Assembly: GCA_003506735.1 (NCBI GenBank)
Contig: DNYS01000114.1
Span: forward strand, 3,822-21,425
Direction of reading: 5' to 3'
Origin: Nitrospinota bacterium
GTDB taxonomy: Bacteria; UBA8248
Length of the DNA: 17,604 nt
The notes beneath the pieces are model-generated. The model was not told where the DNA came from. It ran no database searches and saw only the letters and a list, made by a program, of their open reading frames with translations. Position numbers and translations under genes: made by a program. Positions 1 through 8,185 of this stretch are shown piece by piece; position 1 is the first letter of the stretch, and each line of letters opens with the position of its first letter.

Positions 1-219
1 TAAGGCAACGGTCCTCTGAATTGCCGCTCGTATCAGGAATTTCTGAGGGGCCGTCCGTGAATTGTCCGCCTTCGTTACCTTTCGAATGAAGGGATCTTTA
101 AATTTAAATGAGGTCTCCAAAATACGCCTCCAATCGTCCCAGGAAGTCTTTTTCTGGGGCCGTTCTTCCTTTCTCCCAGTTCCCCCCTCTTCCAGCTCAG
201 CTGTCTTTTTTGGGGTCAT
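1..219 (-). CDS. Possible partial gene running off the left edge
   Basis: Reading leftwards from an ATG at 219, a frame stays open for 73 codons to the window boundary with no stop, so only the N-terminal part of any protein is present. The product is lysine- and glutamate-rich at first (MTPKKTAELEEGG), then has a tryptophan-containing segment (TSWDDWRRILE) and a basic segment (KFKDPFIRKV). I do not recognise a family. The ATG has no clear ribosome binding site. A GTG at 255 in the same frame, preceded by AGGA at about 5 nt, is an alternative that adds 12 residues. Support is limited to the open frame and its plausible composition. A plus-strand 61-codon frame overlaps it (62-247) and looks less protein-like. 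Confidence 0.35.
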   Translation of the reverse strand, partial: MTPKKTAELEEGGTGRKEERPQKKTSWDDWRRILETSFKFKDPFIRKVTKADNSRTAPQKFLIRAAIQRTVAL

Positions 220-275
220 CTGGGTCGGCAGGGTAACAAATTGGTAGCAAATCACGGTAATCCTAAGAGACTTAG

Positions 276-304
276 AATTCAGATGAATTCTTGGGCGGGA
301 CGCG
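276..304 (+). repeat. Diverged 29-bp direct repeat, copy 1
   Basis: This stretch begins AATTCAGATGAATTCTTGGG and matches 474-502 at 24 of 29 positions in the same orientation. All five differences are transitions. The copies are 198 bp apart start to start. Role unknown; it could be a relic of a local duplication or a pair of protein-binding sites. Confidence 0.5.
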
Positions 305-419
305 ATTCCTCGTGCTGACATAGTGCTGACACAGACAAAACAAAGGGCTACGGTATCACTGTAACCTTTTGAAATATTTGGTGGTGGGGCGAGTCTCCTG
401 CGAACCCTTCTCTGCTAAA

Positions 420-438
420 TTCCCTGTTTAACAGGGAA
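420..438. repeat. Palindrome TTCCCTGTT-T-AACAGGGAA with flanking direct repeats
   Basis: Two perfect 9-base arms surround a single central base. The sequence TGCTAAATT occurs on both sides, at 413-421 and 440-448. This symmetry suits a dimeric regulator's operator or a recombination site. It could also fold into an 8-bp hairpin with a 3-base loop, but no T-run follows, so a terminator is unlikely. Confidence 0.5.
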
Positions 439-473
439 ATGCTAAATTATTATCTCCTAAATACAAAAAATTA

Positions 474-502
474 AATTCGGATGAATTTTTGGACAGGACG
501 TG
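474..502 (+). repeat. Diverged 29-bp direct repeat, copy 2
   Basis: This is the second copy of the repeat at 276-304, beginning AATTCGGATGAATTTTTGGA. It ends about 26 bases before the candidate promoter of the flavoprotein gene, so a regulatory role is possible but unproven. Confidence 0.5.
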
Positions 503-527
503 CGGCTGGCCCGGCAAAGAACGCCGG

Positions 528-536
528 TGCTATGAT
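528..536 (+). promoter_or_regulatory. Candidate extended -10 promoter for the flavoprotein gene
   Basis: TGC followed by TATGAT fits an extended -10 element (TGnTATnnT). No good -35 is seen at the right distance. Just upstream is a short dyad, CCGGC at 511-515 and GCCGG at 523-527, which could be an operator or a chance hairpin. The element lies about 130 bases before the start codon at 670. Confidence 0.25.
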
Positions 537-669
537 CGACCCTTCATTGCACACGAAATGGTGGAAAATCGATGCCCCTCTGGATGATCCGGATTCATGA
601 TTCTTCCGGCAATGCTGCACTCGGGGCCGGGCGCTTCTTACCCGCCAGTCCCGGGGAGGAGATGATCCG

Positions 670-2364
670 ATGAGTTCCGCCACCGGCCGTCACGAAACCG
701 ATGTATTGATCGTCGGGGGAGGCCTGGCGGGTCTTCGGGCCGCGATCGCCGCCTCGGAGGGCGGTGCCCGCGTCACGGTAGCCTGCAAACGAAAATCCGG
801 TAAAAGCGGAAACACCATCGTCTCCGAGGGGGGAATCTCGGTGGGATCGCCCAACGTTGACCCCGAGGATTCGCTCGAATGCCATTACGAGGATACGCTT
901 CGAAGCGGAAAAGGCCTGTGCGACCCGAGGCTCACCCGCTTGCTCGCCGAAAACTCCGAAAAAGAGGTCTTCGCCCTGACCCGCTACGGTGTGGTTTTCG
1001 GGCGCGACCAAGAGGGAAACCTGCTTCGCGGGCAGCCGCCGGGCCACACCAAGCGGCGAAGCGTCCGGACCGAGAGCGGCCACCTGCCCAAAAACGCGCG
1101 CGGGCTATCCATTACCGAACCCCTTTTGAAGCATGGCCAAAAACTGGGCGTCACCTTTCTGGACCGGACTCCCGTACTAAAAATTCTCGCCCGCAAGGGA
1201 GTCATATACGGGGCTCTGGCCATGCGGGAAGAGGAGGAGCGCTACCTCACCATCGATGCCAAGGCGGTCATTTTGGCGGCGGGGGGCGCCGGCCAGATAT
1301 TCGCCTCCACGAACAACACGGCCGACATCACGGGAGACAGCTACGCCCTCGCCCTGGGGGCGGGGGCCTCTCTCCGGGACATGGAATTTCCCCAGTTTTA
1401 TCCCAACTGGGGCATCAGCCCGTTCCGCTGCACCATATCGAGCGTCATGATGGGCGACGGGGCCAGATTCCGGAATGCCGCCCAGGAGGCGTTCATGTCC
1501 CGCTACTATCCCCAGGCCAGGGACATGGCGACGCGCGATCAGACCAGCCTCGCCCTGTTCCGCGAAATGCAGGAAGGCCGGGGGGTAGATGGCGGCGTTT
1601 ATCTCGATGCCTCCGGAGTCGAGCGAGAGGTGTTGGAGACCAAATACCTCCACCTTTGCGAAGCTATGCGGAAACTCGGAATGGAGTTCGGCCGGGACCC
1701 CGTCATCGTCACCCCAGTGGTCCATCACTACATGGGCGGAATTGTCGTGAACGAAAACCTCGAGAGCGGGATCGCGGGGCTCTACGCCGCCGGAGAGGCC
1801 TGCGGCGGCACCCACGGAGCCAACCGCCTCAGCGGAAACGCCTACTGCGAATGTATCGTTTTCGGGGCGATTTCGGGCGCCCGGGCGGCCGAATTCGCCA
1901 AGGGCAGGGATAGGCCCGCCCCGGCGGACGAGAGTTTCGCCGATTCATCCCCCACGGGGGATTTCCGCGAGGATGGATTCGACCTCGCCGACCTGAGGCG
2001 CGAATTGAAAAATATTCTCTGGACCAAAAACGGCATCATCCGGACCGGAGACACCCTCCGCTCGGCCCTGGAAGAGGTCATGCGCATCCGGGAAATCCTG
2101 GCCGGCGGGAACCTGAAACGGCCGGATTCTCTCACCCGCTATCACGAAATGTGGAACATGCTGGATACGGCGGAGGCGGCCGTGCGTTCGGCTCTGATGC
2201 GGGAGGAATCGCGAGGCTCCCACTTCCGAGAAGATTTTCCCGAACAAGACGACGAAAACTGGCTCGGGAGCGTGTTCGTCCGGAATGCCGGCGATTCGAT
2301 GGAGAGCTGGTTCGAACCCGCCGCCGCAACGATTCCCGGCGCAAGAGGCAAACCGGATGCATAA
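670..2364 (+). CDS. FAD-dependent oxidoreductase, fumarate reductase/succinate dehydrogenase flavoprotein family
   Basis: The 564-residue protein has the full layout of the FrdA/SdhA/NadB family. An N-terminal FAD fold carries GGGLAG (16-21). A capping domain and second FAD segment carry HHYMGG (352-357), YAAGEACGG and HGANRLSGN (382-390). A helical C-terminal domain carries the family motif ESRGSHFRED. R289 in ATRD and R386 in ANRL match conserved active-site arginines. Three key positions differ. The histidine that binds FAD covalently in FrdA is N48, so FAD should be non-covalent. The substrate histidine of the usual QYHPTG motif is Y244 in QFYPNW. The TEGxR segment reads GDGAR. It is therefore probably not a true fumarate reductase or L-aspartate oxidase, and no iron-sulfur or membrane-anchor subunit gene lies nearby. 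The start is supported by GGGAGGAG 8 bases upstream. It is soluble, with no signal peptide seen. The substrate is unknown. Confidence 0.88.
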   Translation: MSSATGRHETDVLIVGGGLAGLRAAIAASEGGARVTVACKRKSGKSGNTIVSEGGISVGSPNVDPEDSLECHYEDTLRSGKGLCDPRLTRLLAENSEKEVFALTRYGVVFGRDQEGNLLRGQPPGHTKRRSVRTESGHLPKNARGLSITEPLLKHGQKLGVTFLDRTPVLKILARKGVIYGALAMREEEERYLTIDAKAVILAAGGAGQIFASTNNTADITGDSYALALGAGASLRDMEFPQFYPNWGISPFRCTISSVMMGDGARFRNAAQEAFMSRYYPQARDMATRDQTSLALFREMQEGRGVDGGVYLDASGVEREVLETKYLHLCEAMRKLGMEFGRDPVIVTPVVHHYMGGIVVNENLESGIAGLYAAGEACGGTHGANRLSGNAYCECIVFGAISGARAAEFAKGRDRPAPADESFADSSPTGDFREDGFDLADLRRELKNILWTKNGIIRTGDTLRSALEEVMRIREILAGGNLKRPDSLTRYHEMWNMLDTAEAAVRSALMREESRGSHFREDFPEQDDENWLGSVFVRNAGDSMESWFEPAAATIPGARGKPDA

Positions 2365-2388
2365 CGGGCCGGACACTCGGACCATGAC

Positions 2389-2423
2389 CGGACCGCCAGG
2401 TCCGATCTGTCCACCCTTTTTTT
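2389..2423 (+). terminator. Weak candidate terminator after the flavoprotein gene
   Basis: CGGACC (2389-2394) and GGTCCG (2399-2404) form a 6-bp stem with a 4-base loop. A run of seven T follows at 2417-2423, but 12 bases lie between stem and T-run. This is looser than a standard intrinsic terminator. The gap to the next gene is 177 bases, so the genes could still be co-transcribed. Confidence 0.25.
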
Positions 2424-2541
2424 GATTTGCTAGAATGGGATTCAACCTGAGATTTTTTTCATTGCCGAAAAAGCGGGAAAGGCTTCCGACCGCTCCGTGC
2501 GGGTTCCCGCCGGCACCTCCTTCGCCATAAGGAGAATCAAG

Positions 2542-3276
2542 ATGGCAGAGCGGATTTGGGACAAATACATTTCAACGCGGGACCGCGAAATTTTCGAGGG
2601 GTCGGGTTATGGAAAACGCGGAGGACTCGGCAGGCGGCCCGCCGTCCTGGTGGTGGACTTGTTCTACAACTTCACCGGGGATGTTTTAAAACCGATCACG
2701 GAAAGCATCGGAGAGTGGCGAAACTCCTGCGGGGAAGAGGGCTGGGCCGCCGTCTATAAAACGGCGGAACTTCTCGAGGCTGCCCGCTCGAAGAATCTCC
2801 CCATCATTTATTCCAACGCCCAGCGCCGGGCCGACGGCCAGGACAGCGGCCGCTGGAAAGCGAAAAACCACCGGGCAATGGAAAAAACCACCTCGGGCGG
2901 CCTGGGAACCGAAATCTGCAAGGAAGTCGCCCCCCAGCCGAAGGACATTCAGCTCCTCAAGCTGAAGCCCAGCATGTTTTTCGGCACCCCGCTTGTCAGC
3001 ATCCTCAACGATCTCGACGTGGATACCGTCCTCGTAACCGGCCTTGTGACGAGCGGCTGCGTTCGCGCCACGGTCACAGACGCGTTTTCCTACAATTTTT
3101 CCGTCGGCGTGATCGAGGATTGTTGCGGCGACCGGTGGGAGGTGTCCCATGCAGTGACGCTCTTCGAAATGGACGCAAAGTACGCCGATGTCATCTCTCT
3201 TCAGGAAACAAAAGAGTACCTCGGTACCATCGATGAATTTTCGCTGCCCAATAATATTTTACAGGAAACGTGCTGA
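2542..3276 (+). CDS. Isochorismatase-family cysteine hydrolase (N-carbamoylsarcosine amidase-like)
   Basis: The 244-residue protein belongs to the isochorismatase-like hydrolases, which cleave amide, carbamoyl or vinyl-ether bonds through an Asp-Lys-Cys triad. The likely triad is D39 (AVLVVDLF), K142 (KLKPSMFFGT) and C173 (GLVTSGCVRATV). The stretch after the cysteine (DAFSYNF, then VIEDCCGDR) resembles N-carbamoylsarcosine amidohydrolase and maleamate amidase relatives. I chose the ATG at 2542 because AAGGAG lies 7 bases before it. An in-frame upstream ATG at 2497 would add 15 residues with no family match and no better binding site. It is cytoplasmic. Its position 48 bases before a UbiD gene suggests joint transcription and a role in hydrolysing an amide or carbamoyl intermediate, which is inference. 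Confidence 0.88.
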   Translation: MAERIWDKYISTRDREIFEGSGYGKRGGLGRRPAVLVVDLFYNFTGDVLKPITESIGEWRNSCGEEGWAAVYKTAELLEAARSKNLPIIYSNAQRRADGQDSGRWKAKNHRAMEKTTSGGLGTEICKEVAPQPKDIQLLKLKPSMFFGTPLVSILNDLDVDTVLVTGLVTSGCVRATVTDAFSYNFSVGVIEDCCGDRWEVSHAVTLFEMDAKYADVISLQETKEYLGTIDEFSLPNNILQETC

Positions 3277-3324
3277 CCCGAATGGCCCGCGAGAGATGCC
3301 CTGGGCCGCTAGGAGGGGGGTGGT

Positions 3325-4689
3325 ATGGCAAAAGATCTTCGAGGTTTCATCGCGCTTCTTGAGGACTCGGCCCCCGAGGAAATCGTACGCGTTCAAAATC
3401 CCATTTCGACCAAGTATGAGATATCCGCTCTTCTGACCCATCTGGAAAAACGCAAGCACCTGCCCGCGCTAGTCTTCGAAATCGTCGATGGCGGGGACAC
3501 CCCCGTCGTACTCAACATCCACGCCTCGCGGCGGCTTCTGGGGCTGGCGCTCGATACGGCGCCCGAAAACCTGGCGGAGCGGTTCCTGGAGCGGCAGATG
3601 AACCCCCTGCCCCCGGTCGAGGCGGCCGAAGCGCCGATCCACGAGGTGGTCCTGATCGGAGACGAGGTGGACCTGACCAAAATTCCCCTTTTGACCCATT
3701 ACGACGTCAACGCCGCCCCCTATCTCACGGCGAGCATCGTCGTCGCTCTGGACCCCGATACGGGGCTCCAGAACACGAGCTACATCCGCATGATGCTGGC
3801 CGGAAAGCGCGAGCTCCGCGTCTTCATGGCCATCGGGCGGCACCTGTGGACCCTCCACAACAAGCTCGAGCGCCGGGACGAGCCCCTTCCCCTGGCGGTG
3901 GTAATCGGGGTTCATCCGGCCTTCGCCCTGGGGTCCCAGGCCTTCACGCCCACGGACGAGGACGAATACGCCGTCATCGGCGGGATGATGAACGAGCCAC
4001 TTCGCGTCGTGGACGCGAAAACGATCCCTCTCAAGGTGCCGGCCGATGCCGAGCTCATTATCGAGGGAAAACTATTGCCCCACCTCCGCCGCGAGGAAGG
4101 GCCCTTTGGAGAGTTCACCGGGTATGCCGTCGAGAAGGACGAGCGGCCGGTATTCGAGGCAACCGCCATCACCCACCGCGAGGGGTATCTGTTCCAGGAC
4201 ATTCACGCGGGATACACCGAGCACCGGCTCATGGGGGCGATCCCCCGGGAGGCGTCCCTCCTCCGCGCCGTTCGCCAAACGGTCCCGACGGTGAAGGCCG
4301 TTTGCATGCCCATCTCGGGCAACTGCCGTTTCCACGCCTATATTTCCATCGCCAAGCGAACCCCGGCCCAGGGCATGAACGCCATCTGCGCGGCTATCGC
4401 CTCCGACATGCTTCTCAAGCACATCATCATCGTGGACGAGGACATCGACGTTTTCGACGAAGAGGCCGTCCTGTGGGCGGTGGCGAACCGCTTTCAGGCG
4501 GACCGCGACCTTCTCGTCGTTCCCAACGCCCAGGGCAGCGAACTCGACCCGAGCGCGGGCCCGATGGGCGTCAACGCCAAGATGGGCCTCGACGCCACAA
4601 AGCCACTCTCGGGATTTCCCTCCGTGCTCCGGGTGCCTGGCGAGGTGCTCAATCGGATTCGGGTGGAGGATTTCATCCCCGGCCTTTGA
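3325..4689 (+). CDS. UbiD-family (de)carboxylase, first copy
   Basis: The 454-residue protein matches the UbiD family, enzymes that use prenylated FMN to add or remove carboxyl groups on aromatic, heteroaromatic or unsaturated acids. The residues that hold and work with the cofactor are present: R155 in SYIRMM, and E258 and E263 in EGPFGEFTGY. The C-terminal half has the family segment KHIIIVDEDIDVFDEEAV followed by ADRDLLVVP and LDATKP. It is somewhat shorter than E. coli UbiD (about 497 residues) and ends soon after the core. The start is well supported by AGGAGGGGG a few bases upstream. It lies 48 bases behind the amidohydrolase gene. A housekeeping role in ubiquinone synthesis is unlikely given the catabolic context and the second copy at 10473. 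The cofactor needs UbiX, which is not in this window. Confidence 0.9.
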   Translation: MAKDLRGFIALLEDSAPEEIVRVQNPISTKYEISALLTHLEKRKHLPALVFEIVDGGDTPVVLNIHASRRLLGLALDTAPENLAERFLERQMNPLPPVEAAEAPIHEVVLIGDEVDLTKIPLLTHYDVNAAPYLTASIVVALDPDTGLQNTSYIRMMLAGKRELRVFMAIGRHLWTLHNKLERRDEPLPLAVVIGVHPAFALGSQAFTPTDEDEYAVIGGMMNEPLRVVDAKTIPLKVPADAELIIEGKLLPHLRREEGPFGEFTGYAVEKDERPVFEATAITHREGYLFQDIHAGYTEHRLMGAIPREASLLRAVRQTVPTVKAVCMPISGNCRFHAYISIAKRTPAQGMNAICAAIASDMLLKHIIIVDEDIDVFDEEAVLWAVANRFQADRDLLVVPNAQGSELDPSAGPMGVNAKMGLDATKPLSGFPSVLRVPGEVLNRIRVEDFIPGL

Positions 4690-5085
4690 GCCCTCATCCA
4701 AAATTCGTTACGGGCCCATCCCCACGGGGCGTCCACTCCCGGAAGACCCCTCTTATCTCCCGGCCGGAAGGCGCCCGATTGCCGCCCTGCTGTTTAATTG
4801 GAATTCCTCGGCACCAGCTGGCGGGCTAAATAAGGGAATGGATCCAGGGCCGTCCCTCAGGAATATGTCTTTACCGGCAATCTTCACTTTGGTAGAGTTC
4901 TCTTTGGTCATCATCACATCCGAAAAGAAATTCCGGGGGAACCCGAAGGCAACGGATCCATACGCGTCCGCCTGGGAGGAGAAAAAACAGGCCAAAGTTT
5001 TCGCCCATTCACCCGACAAAACCTTTCCATACCCGCTTAATGGGTATTGCAATTTAGAAGTTCCTCTTTGACAGGAGTGATTCCC
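4690..5085. other. Gene-free stretch before the TRAP transporter genes
   Basis: No credible gene is seen; small open frames on both strands lack family features and binding sites. The stretch has ATACCC (5029-5034) facing GGGTAT (5042-5047) with a 7-base loop, a small hairpin just before the binding-protein ribosome site. No convincing -35/-10 pair was found. The 396-base gap suggests that the transporter has its own promoter here. Confidence 0.5.
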
Positions 5086-6048
5086 ATGAGAAAAGCGACC
5101 CTTGTTTGGTTCATCTTCTTGTCTCTTCTTGTCGTTGCCCCCCAAAGGGCCGCGGCCGCCCAGAAACTTCTTTCCTTCGCCACGGCAAGGCTCGGCGGCT
5201 CATGGGCCGGAATCGGCGCCGGCCTCGCGAAGCTTCTCACCGAGAAAATTCCGGGGATCTCCATTAAAGCCGAATCCACGGGCGGCGGCGTGGCGAACAA
5301 CAAGCTCGTGCATTCGGGCCAGAGCGACATCGGCCTCACCGTCGAGCGGCTGACCCTCCTGGCCCGTATCGGGAAAGGCCCCTTCAAGAAAAAAAAGTTC
5401 ACCAAAAACCGCATGCTGCTTTCCGGCATCCAGGTCGGCGTGCTTCAGATCGCCACCCTTGAGGGCTCTGGGATCAAAACCCTGGGAGATCTGAAGGGCA
5501 AGCGCGTATCCGCCGGCCCGGCACGCGGGGGCGGCAACCCGGCGCTCAAGTTTTCCTTGTTGGTCCACGGAATTACCTACAAGGATTTCAAGGTAAGCTA
5601 CCTGAACTACGCACAGGGCAAGAACGCCCTCATCGATGGCAATCTCGATGCCGCGCTCACCTACGCCGCCATTCCCGTGCCCGCCCTGAAAGAGCTTCAG
5701 GCCGGCAGGAAAAAATGGCGCTTGGTGGGCATCAAGCCGGAAAAAGTTGTCCAGATCGCGAAGCGGTTCAAGGGGTATTTTCGCGTCACCGTCCCGGCCA
5801 AAGCCTATGGGCTGGCCCAGGACACGATCACGATCGGCGCGCGTAACGGCCTAATCGTCAACGCGGATCTGGACAATAAACTCGTCTATCAGATCATCAA
5901 GACGATCGACCAAAACCTGGATACGGTGAAAAAAATCCATCCCAGCCTCAAGAAGATGAACCGCAAAATATGGGCCAAATCATCGGTTCCGGTTCCTTAT
6001 CACCCCGGAGCCATCCGCTACTACAAAGAGGTGGGACTCCTGAAGTAA
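5086..6048 (+). CDS. TAXI-family TRAP transporter solute-binding protein
   Basis: The 320-residue protein is a periplasmic binding protein of the TAXI branch of TRAP transporters, which capture organic acids and hand them to an ion-driven permease. Residues 1 to about 24 form a signal peptide: a basic start (MRKA), a hydrophobic core (WFIFLSLLVV) and an AAAA-Q cleavage region. The mature protein opens with the typical TAXI segment (ATARLGGSWAGIGAGL), followed by AESTGGGVANN and the later LKGKRVSAGP and AALTYAAIPVP segments. Length is usual for the family. I chose the ATG at 5086 because AGGAG lies 8 bases upstream; a TTG at 5047 in frame would put 13 extra residues ahead of the signal peptide. 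The permease gene follows after 68 bases, separated by a strong hairpin. The ligand cannot be read from sequence; an aromatic or heteroaromatic acid fits the neighbours. Confidence 0.92.
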   Translation: MRKATLVWFIFLSLLVVAPQRAAAAQKLLSFATARLGGSWAGIGAGLAKLLTEKIPGISIKAESTGGGVANNKLVHSGQSDIGLTVERLTLLARIGKGPFKKKKFTKNRMLLSGIQVGVLQIATLEGSGIKTLGDLKGKRVSAGPARGGGNPALKFSLLVHGITYKDFKVSYLNYAQGKNALIDGNLDAALTYAAIPVPALKELQAGRKKWRLVGIKPEKVVQIAKRFKGYFRVTVPAKAYGLAQDTITIGARNGLIVNADLDNKLVYQIIKTIDQNLDTVKKIHPSLKKMNRKIWAKSSVPVPYHPGAIRYYKEVGLLK

Positions 6049-6097
6049 ACGAGTCCTCGCCCTCCCGGCCCGCCGGGACCGGGAGGGCGTTCCTCGT
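6049..6097 (+). promoter_or_regulatory. Strong intercistronic hairpin between TRAP binding protein and permease
   Basis: A perfect 11-bp stem pairs CGCCCTCCCGG (6058-6068) with CCGGGAGGGCG (6079-6089) around a 10-base loop. A second outer pairing, ACGAG (6049-6053) with CTCGT (6093-6097), closes it further. It begins one base after the stop codon of the binding-protein gene. No T-run follows, so it is more likely an mRNA-stabilising or partial attenuation element, the usual way to make far more binding protein than permease. The hairpin is seen; the role is inferred. Confidence 0.7.
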
Positions 6098-6116
6098 ATG
6101 ACCACCGGAATCGCCA

Positions 6117-8024
6117 ATGAATCAAGATCCCTCGGCTCCCCGCTCCGTCCTCTGGTGGTGCCTGTCCGCGATTCTCATCGCGGCCTCCATCTTTCACTTT
6201 TATGCCGCCGGCTACGGCGTTTACGCCGGTACGACCCAGCGTTCGATCCATTGGATGTTCATGTCGGTTCCTCTTTTCTTCATGTACGGGGCCAAAGGCG
6301 CGCGGGCCCGGGGCGAGCGACCCACGGTTATCGACGTGCTTTGGGCGGCGGTCTCGTTCGTATCGGGCTTCTACATTCTTTGGACCTGGGAGGAAAAAGC
6401 GGTCTCGGTGGAAGAAATCGAGACGATCGATCTGGTACTGGGCATAGCGATGATCGCCGTCTCTCTCGAATCGGCCCGCCGGGCGGTCAGCGTCTTTTTG
6501 CCCGCGACGGCGTCTCTATTTCTCCTCTACGCCTATTTCGGCCCCTACATGCCCGGCGTTTTCGCCCACAAGGGCTACACCATCGAGCGCATCGTGGAGC
6601 ATCTCTACATCGTGACCGAGGGGATCTACGGCATCCCGATGGGGATTTCGGCCACCTTCATCGCCGTCTTCGTGTTGTTCGGCGCGTTCCTCAACAGTTT
6701 CGGCGCCGGAACCTTCTTCGTCGATCTCTCCTACAGCCTCGCGGGCCGCTTCCGGGGAGGACCGGCCAAGACGGCCGTGGTGGCGAGCGCGTTAATGGGC
6801 ACCATCTCGGGCTCGCCCGTGGCCAACGTGGTGACCACCGGCTCTTTCACCATCCCCCTCATGATCAAGACGGGCTACCGTGCGAGGGTCGCGGGCGCCA
6901 TCGAAGCCTGCGCATCGACGGGCGGCATGTTCACTCCCCCTGTCATGGGGGCGGGCGCGTTCATCATGGCCGAATACCTCCAGACCAACTACGGGGCCGT
7001 TGCGCTTTCGGCCGCGGTTCCCGCGTTCCTTTTCTACCTGAGCCTGCTCCTTCTGGTGGATGCCGAGGCCGCGAAAACGGGCATGAAAAGAATTCCCGTA
7101 TCCGAACTCCCCCCGGCCTTGAAGACCCTCCTCGGGGGAGCCCACCACCTGGTCCCTCTCCTGGCCATCATCGTATTCATCGTTTTGGGCTACAGCCCGA
7201 TGAAGACCGCTTTCTGGGCCATCATGCTGGTCGTTGTGTTTTCCTTCGTGCGCAACCCCCAGCGCCCGGGCCTCCGGCATTTCCTCGTGGCCCTCGAGGA
7301 TGGGGCGAGAAGCGTCATGCCGATCGCCGCGGCGTGCGCCTCGGCCGGAATCATCGTGGGGGTGGTCTCTCTCACGGGATTGGGAAACACCCTCTCGATT
7401 GTACTTATCCAGTTTGCCGGGGGCTATCTGATCGTTGCCCTCGTATTCACCATGCTGGCCGCGCTGGTCCTCGGCTGCGGGGTACCGCCGACGGCGGTCT
7501 ACGTGATCATGGCCGCCCTGGCGGTTCCCTCGCTCATCAAATTTGGAATGCTTCCGGTCAGTGCCCATTTTTTTGTTTTTTATTTCGGCTGCGTCGGCGC
7601 GATTACCCCACCCGTTGCGCTGGCTTCGTACGCGGCCGCGGGCATCTCGAAAAGCTCGCCGGTCGAAACGGGTGCGGCGGCGTTTCGGTTCGGGCTCATC
7701 GGCTTTATCATTCCGTTCGTGTTCGCCTATAGCCCCGCCCTCCTGGCCGTTGGATCATGGCCGGAAATCATTCAGGCCTCGGTCACGGCCGTTTTCGGCG
7801 TTATTTTTTTCTGCGCGACCATTCAAGGCTATCTAATCTACGAAATTCCGCTTCTCTCCCGACTGATCTTCGCCGTCGGCGCGATTCTCTTGCTGAAGGA
7901 AGGAACCTGGACCGACCTGGCGGGACTTGGGGTGGGCGGGACGGCATGGGCGGTGGTGGTCATGCGAAAACCCACCGGAGGGAGCCTGGAGGCGGGTCCG
8001 GACTCCCCTCGGGGATTCAGGTAG
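6117..8024 (+). CDS. TRAP transporter permease, fused small and large subunits (DctQM type)
   Basis: The 635-residue, strongly hydrophobic protein is a fused TRAP permease, in which the DctQ-like and DctM-like membrane subunits form one chain. This form is usual with TAXI binding proteins. The N-terminal region has several membrane segments. The large-subunit part carries hallmark stretches: GSPVANVVTTGSFTIPLM, EACASTGGMFTPPVMGAGAF, LGCGVPPTAVYV and GAITPPVALASYAAAGIS. The last roughly 100 residues add further membrane segments and a short polar tail. It acts in the inner membrane and is driven by an ion gradient. The ATG at 6117 has only a weak GGA 7 bases upstream, which fits low translation compared with the binding protein. 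It pairs with the gene at 5086. Confidence 0.92.
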   Translation: MNQDPSAPRSVLWWCLSAILIAASIFHFYAAGYGVYAGTTQRSIHWMFMSVPLFFMYGAKGARARGERPTVIDVLWAAVSFVSGFYILWTWEEKAVSVEEIETIDLVLGIAMIAVSLESARRAVSVFLPATASLFLLYAYFGPYMPGVFAHKGYTIERIVEHLYIVTEGIYGIPMGISATFIAVFVLFGAFLNSFGAGTFFVDLSYSLAGRFRGGPAKTAVVASALMGTISGSPVANVVTTGSFTIPLMIKTGYRARVAGAIEACASTGGMFTPPVMGAGAFIMAEYLQTNYGAVALSAAVPAFLFYLSLLLLVDAEAAKTGMKRIPVSELPPALKTLLGGAHHLVPLLAIIVFIVLGYSPMKTAFWAIMLVVVFSFVRNPQRPGLRHFLVALEDGARSVMPIAAACASAGIIVGVVSLTGLGNTLSIVLIQFAGGYLIVALVFTMLAALVLGCGVPPTAVYVIMAALAVPSLIKFGMLPVSAHFFVFYFGCVGAITPPVALASYAAAGISKSSPVETGAAAFRFGLIGFIIPFVFAYSPALLAVGSWPEIIQASVTAVFGVIFFCATIQGYLIYEIPLLSRLIFAVGAILLLKEGTWTDLAGLGVGGTAWAVVVMRKPTGGSLEAGPDSPRGFR

Positions 8025-8185
8025 ATTTCAGGGCAAATATCCAGCGCGCGGGAGCGGAGTCCGGCCCGGCGGGATTATCCCCACCACAAAATTTCGTTGG
8101 GATTCTCCGGGCGGCGTAGTCGGCGCGGCCTGAAAGTTCGGGACCAGTAATTCCAGGGAGTCGGCCCCGGCACAGCCCCAATGCC

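Larger units (their letters stand above)
220..669. other. Gene-free stretch before the flavoprotein gene
   Basis: No convincing gene lies here. The stretch is more AT-rich than the genes to its right. It holds two diverged copies of a 29-bp sequence, a palindrome at 420-438 and a possible extended -10 promoter at 528-536, each listed separately. The last 15 bases include a strong ribosome binding site for the next gene. Confidence 0.6.

Noticed and set aside
879..1913. Long second-frame reading frame inside the flavoprotein gene
   Set aside because: It is an arginine-, glycine- and proline-rich shadow typical of GC-rich coding DNA, while the overlapping frame is an unmistakable flavoprotein.
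4753..5145. Minus-strand 130-codon frame before the TRAP binding protein
   Set aside because: It overlaps the real binding-protein start and has no recognisable domain or ribosome site.
6098..7732. Alternative-frame start at 6098 covering the TRAP permease
   Set aside because: The product is rich in Arg, His and Gly with no membrane segments. The frame from 6117 gives the expected permease.
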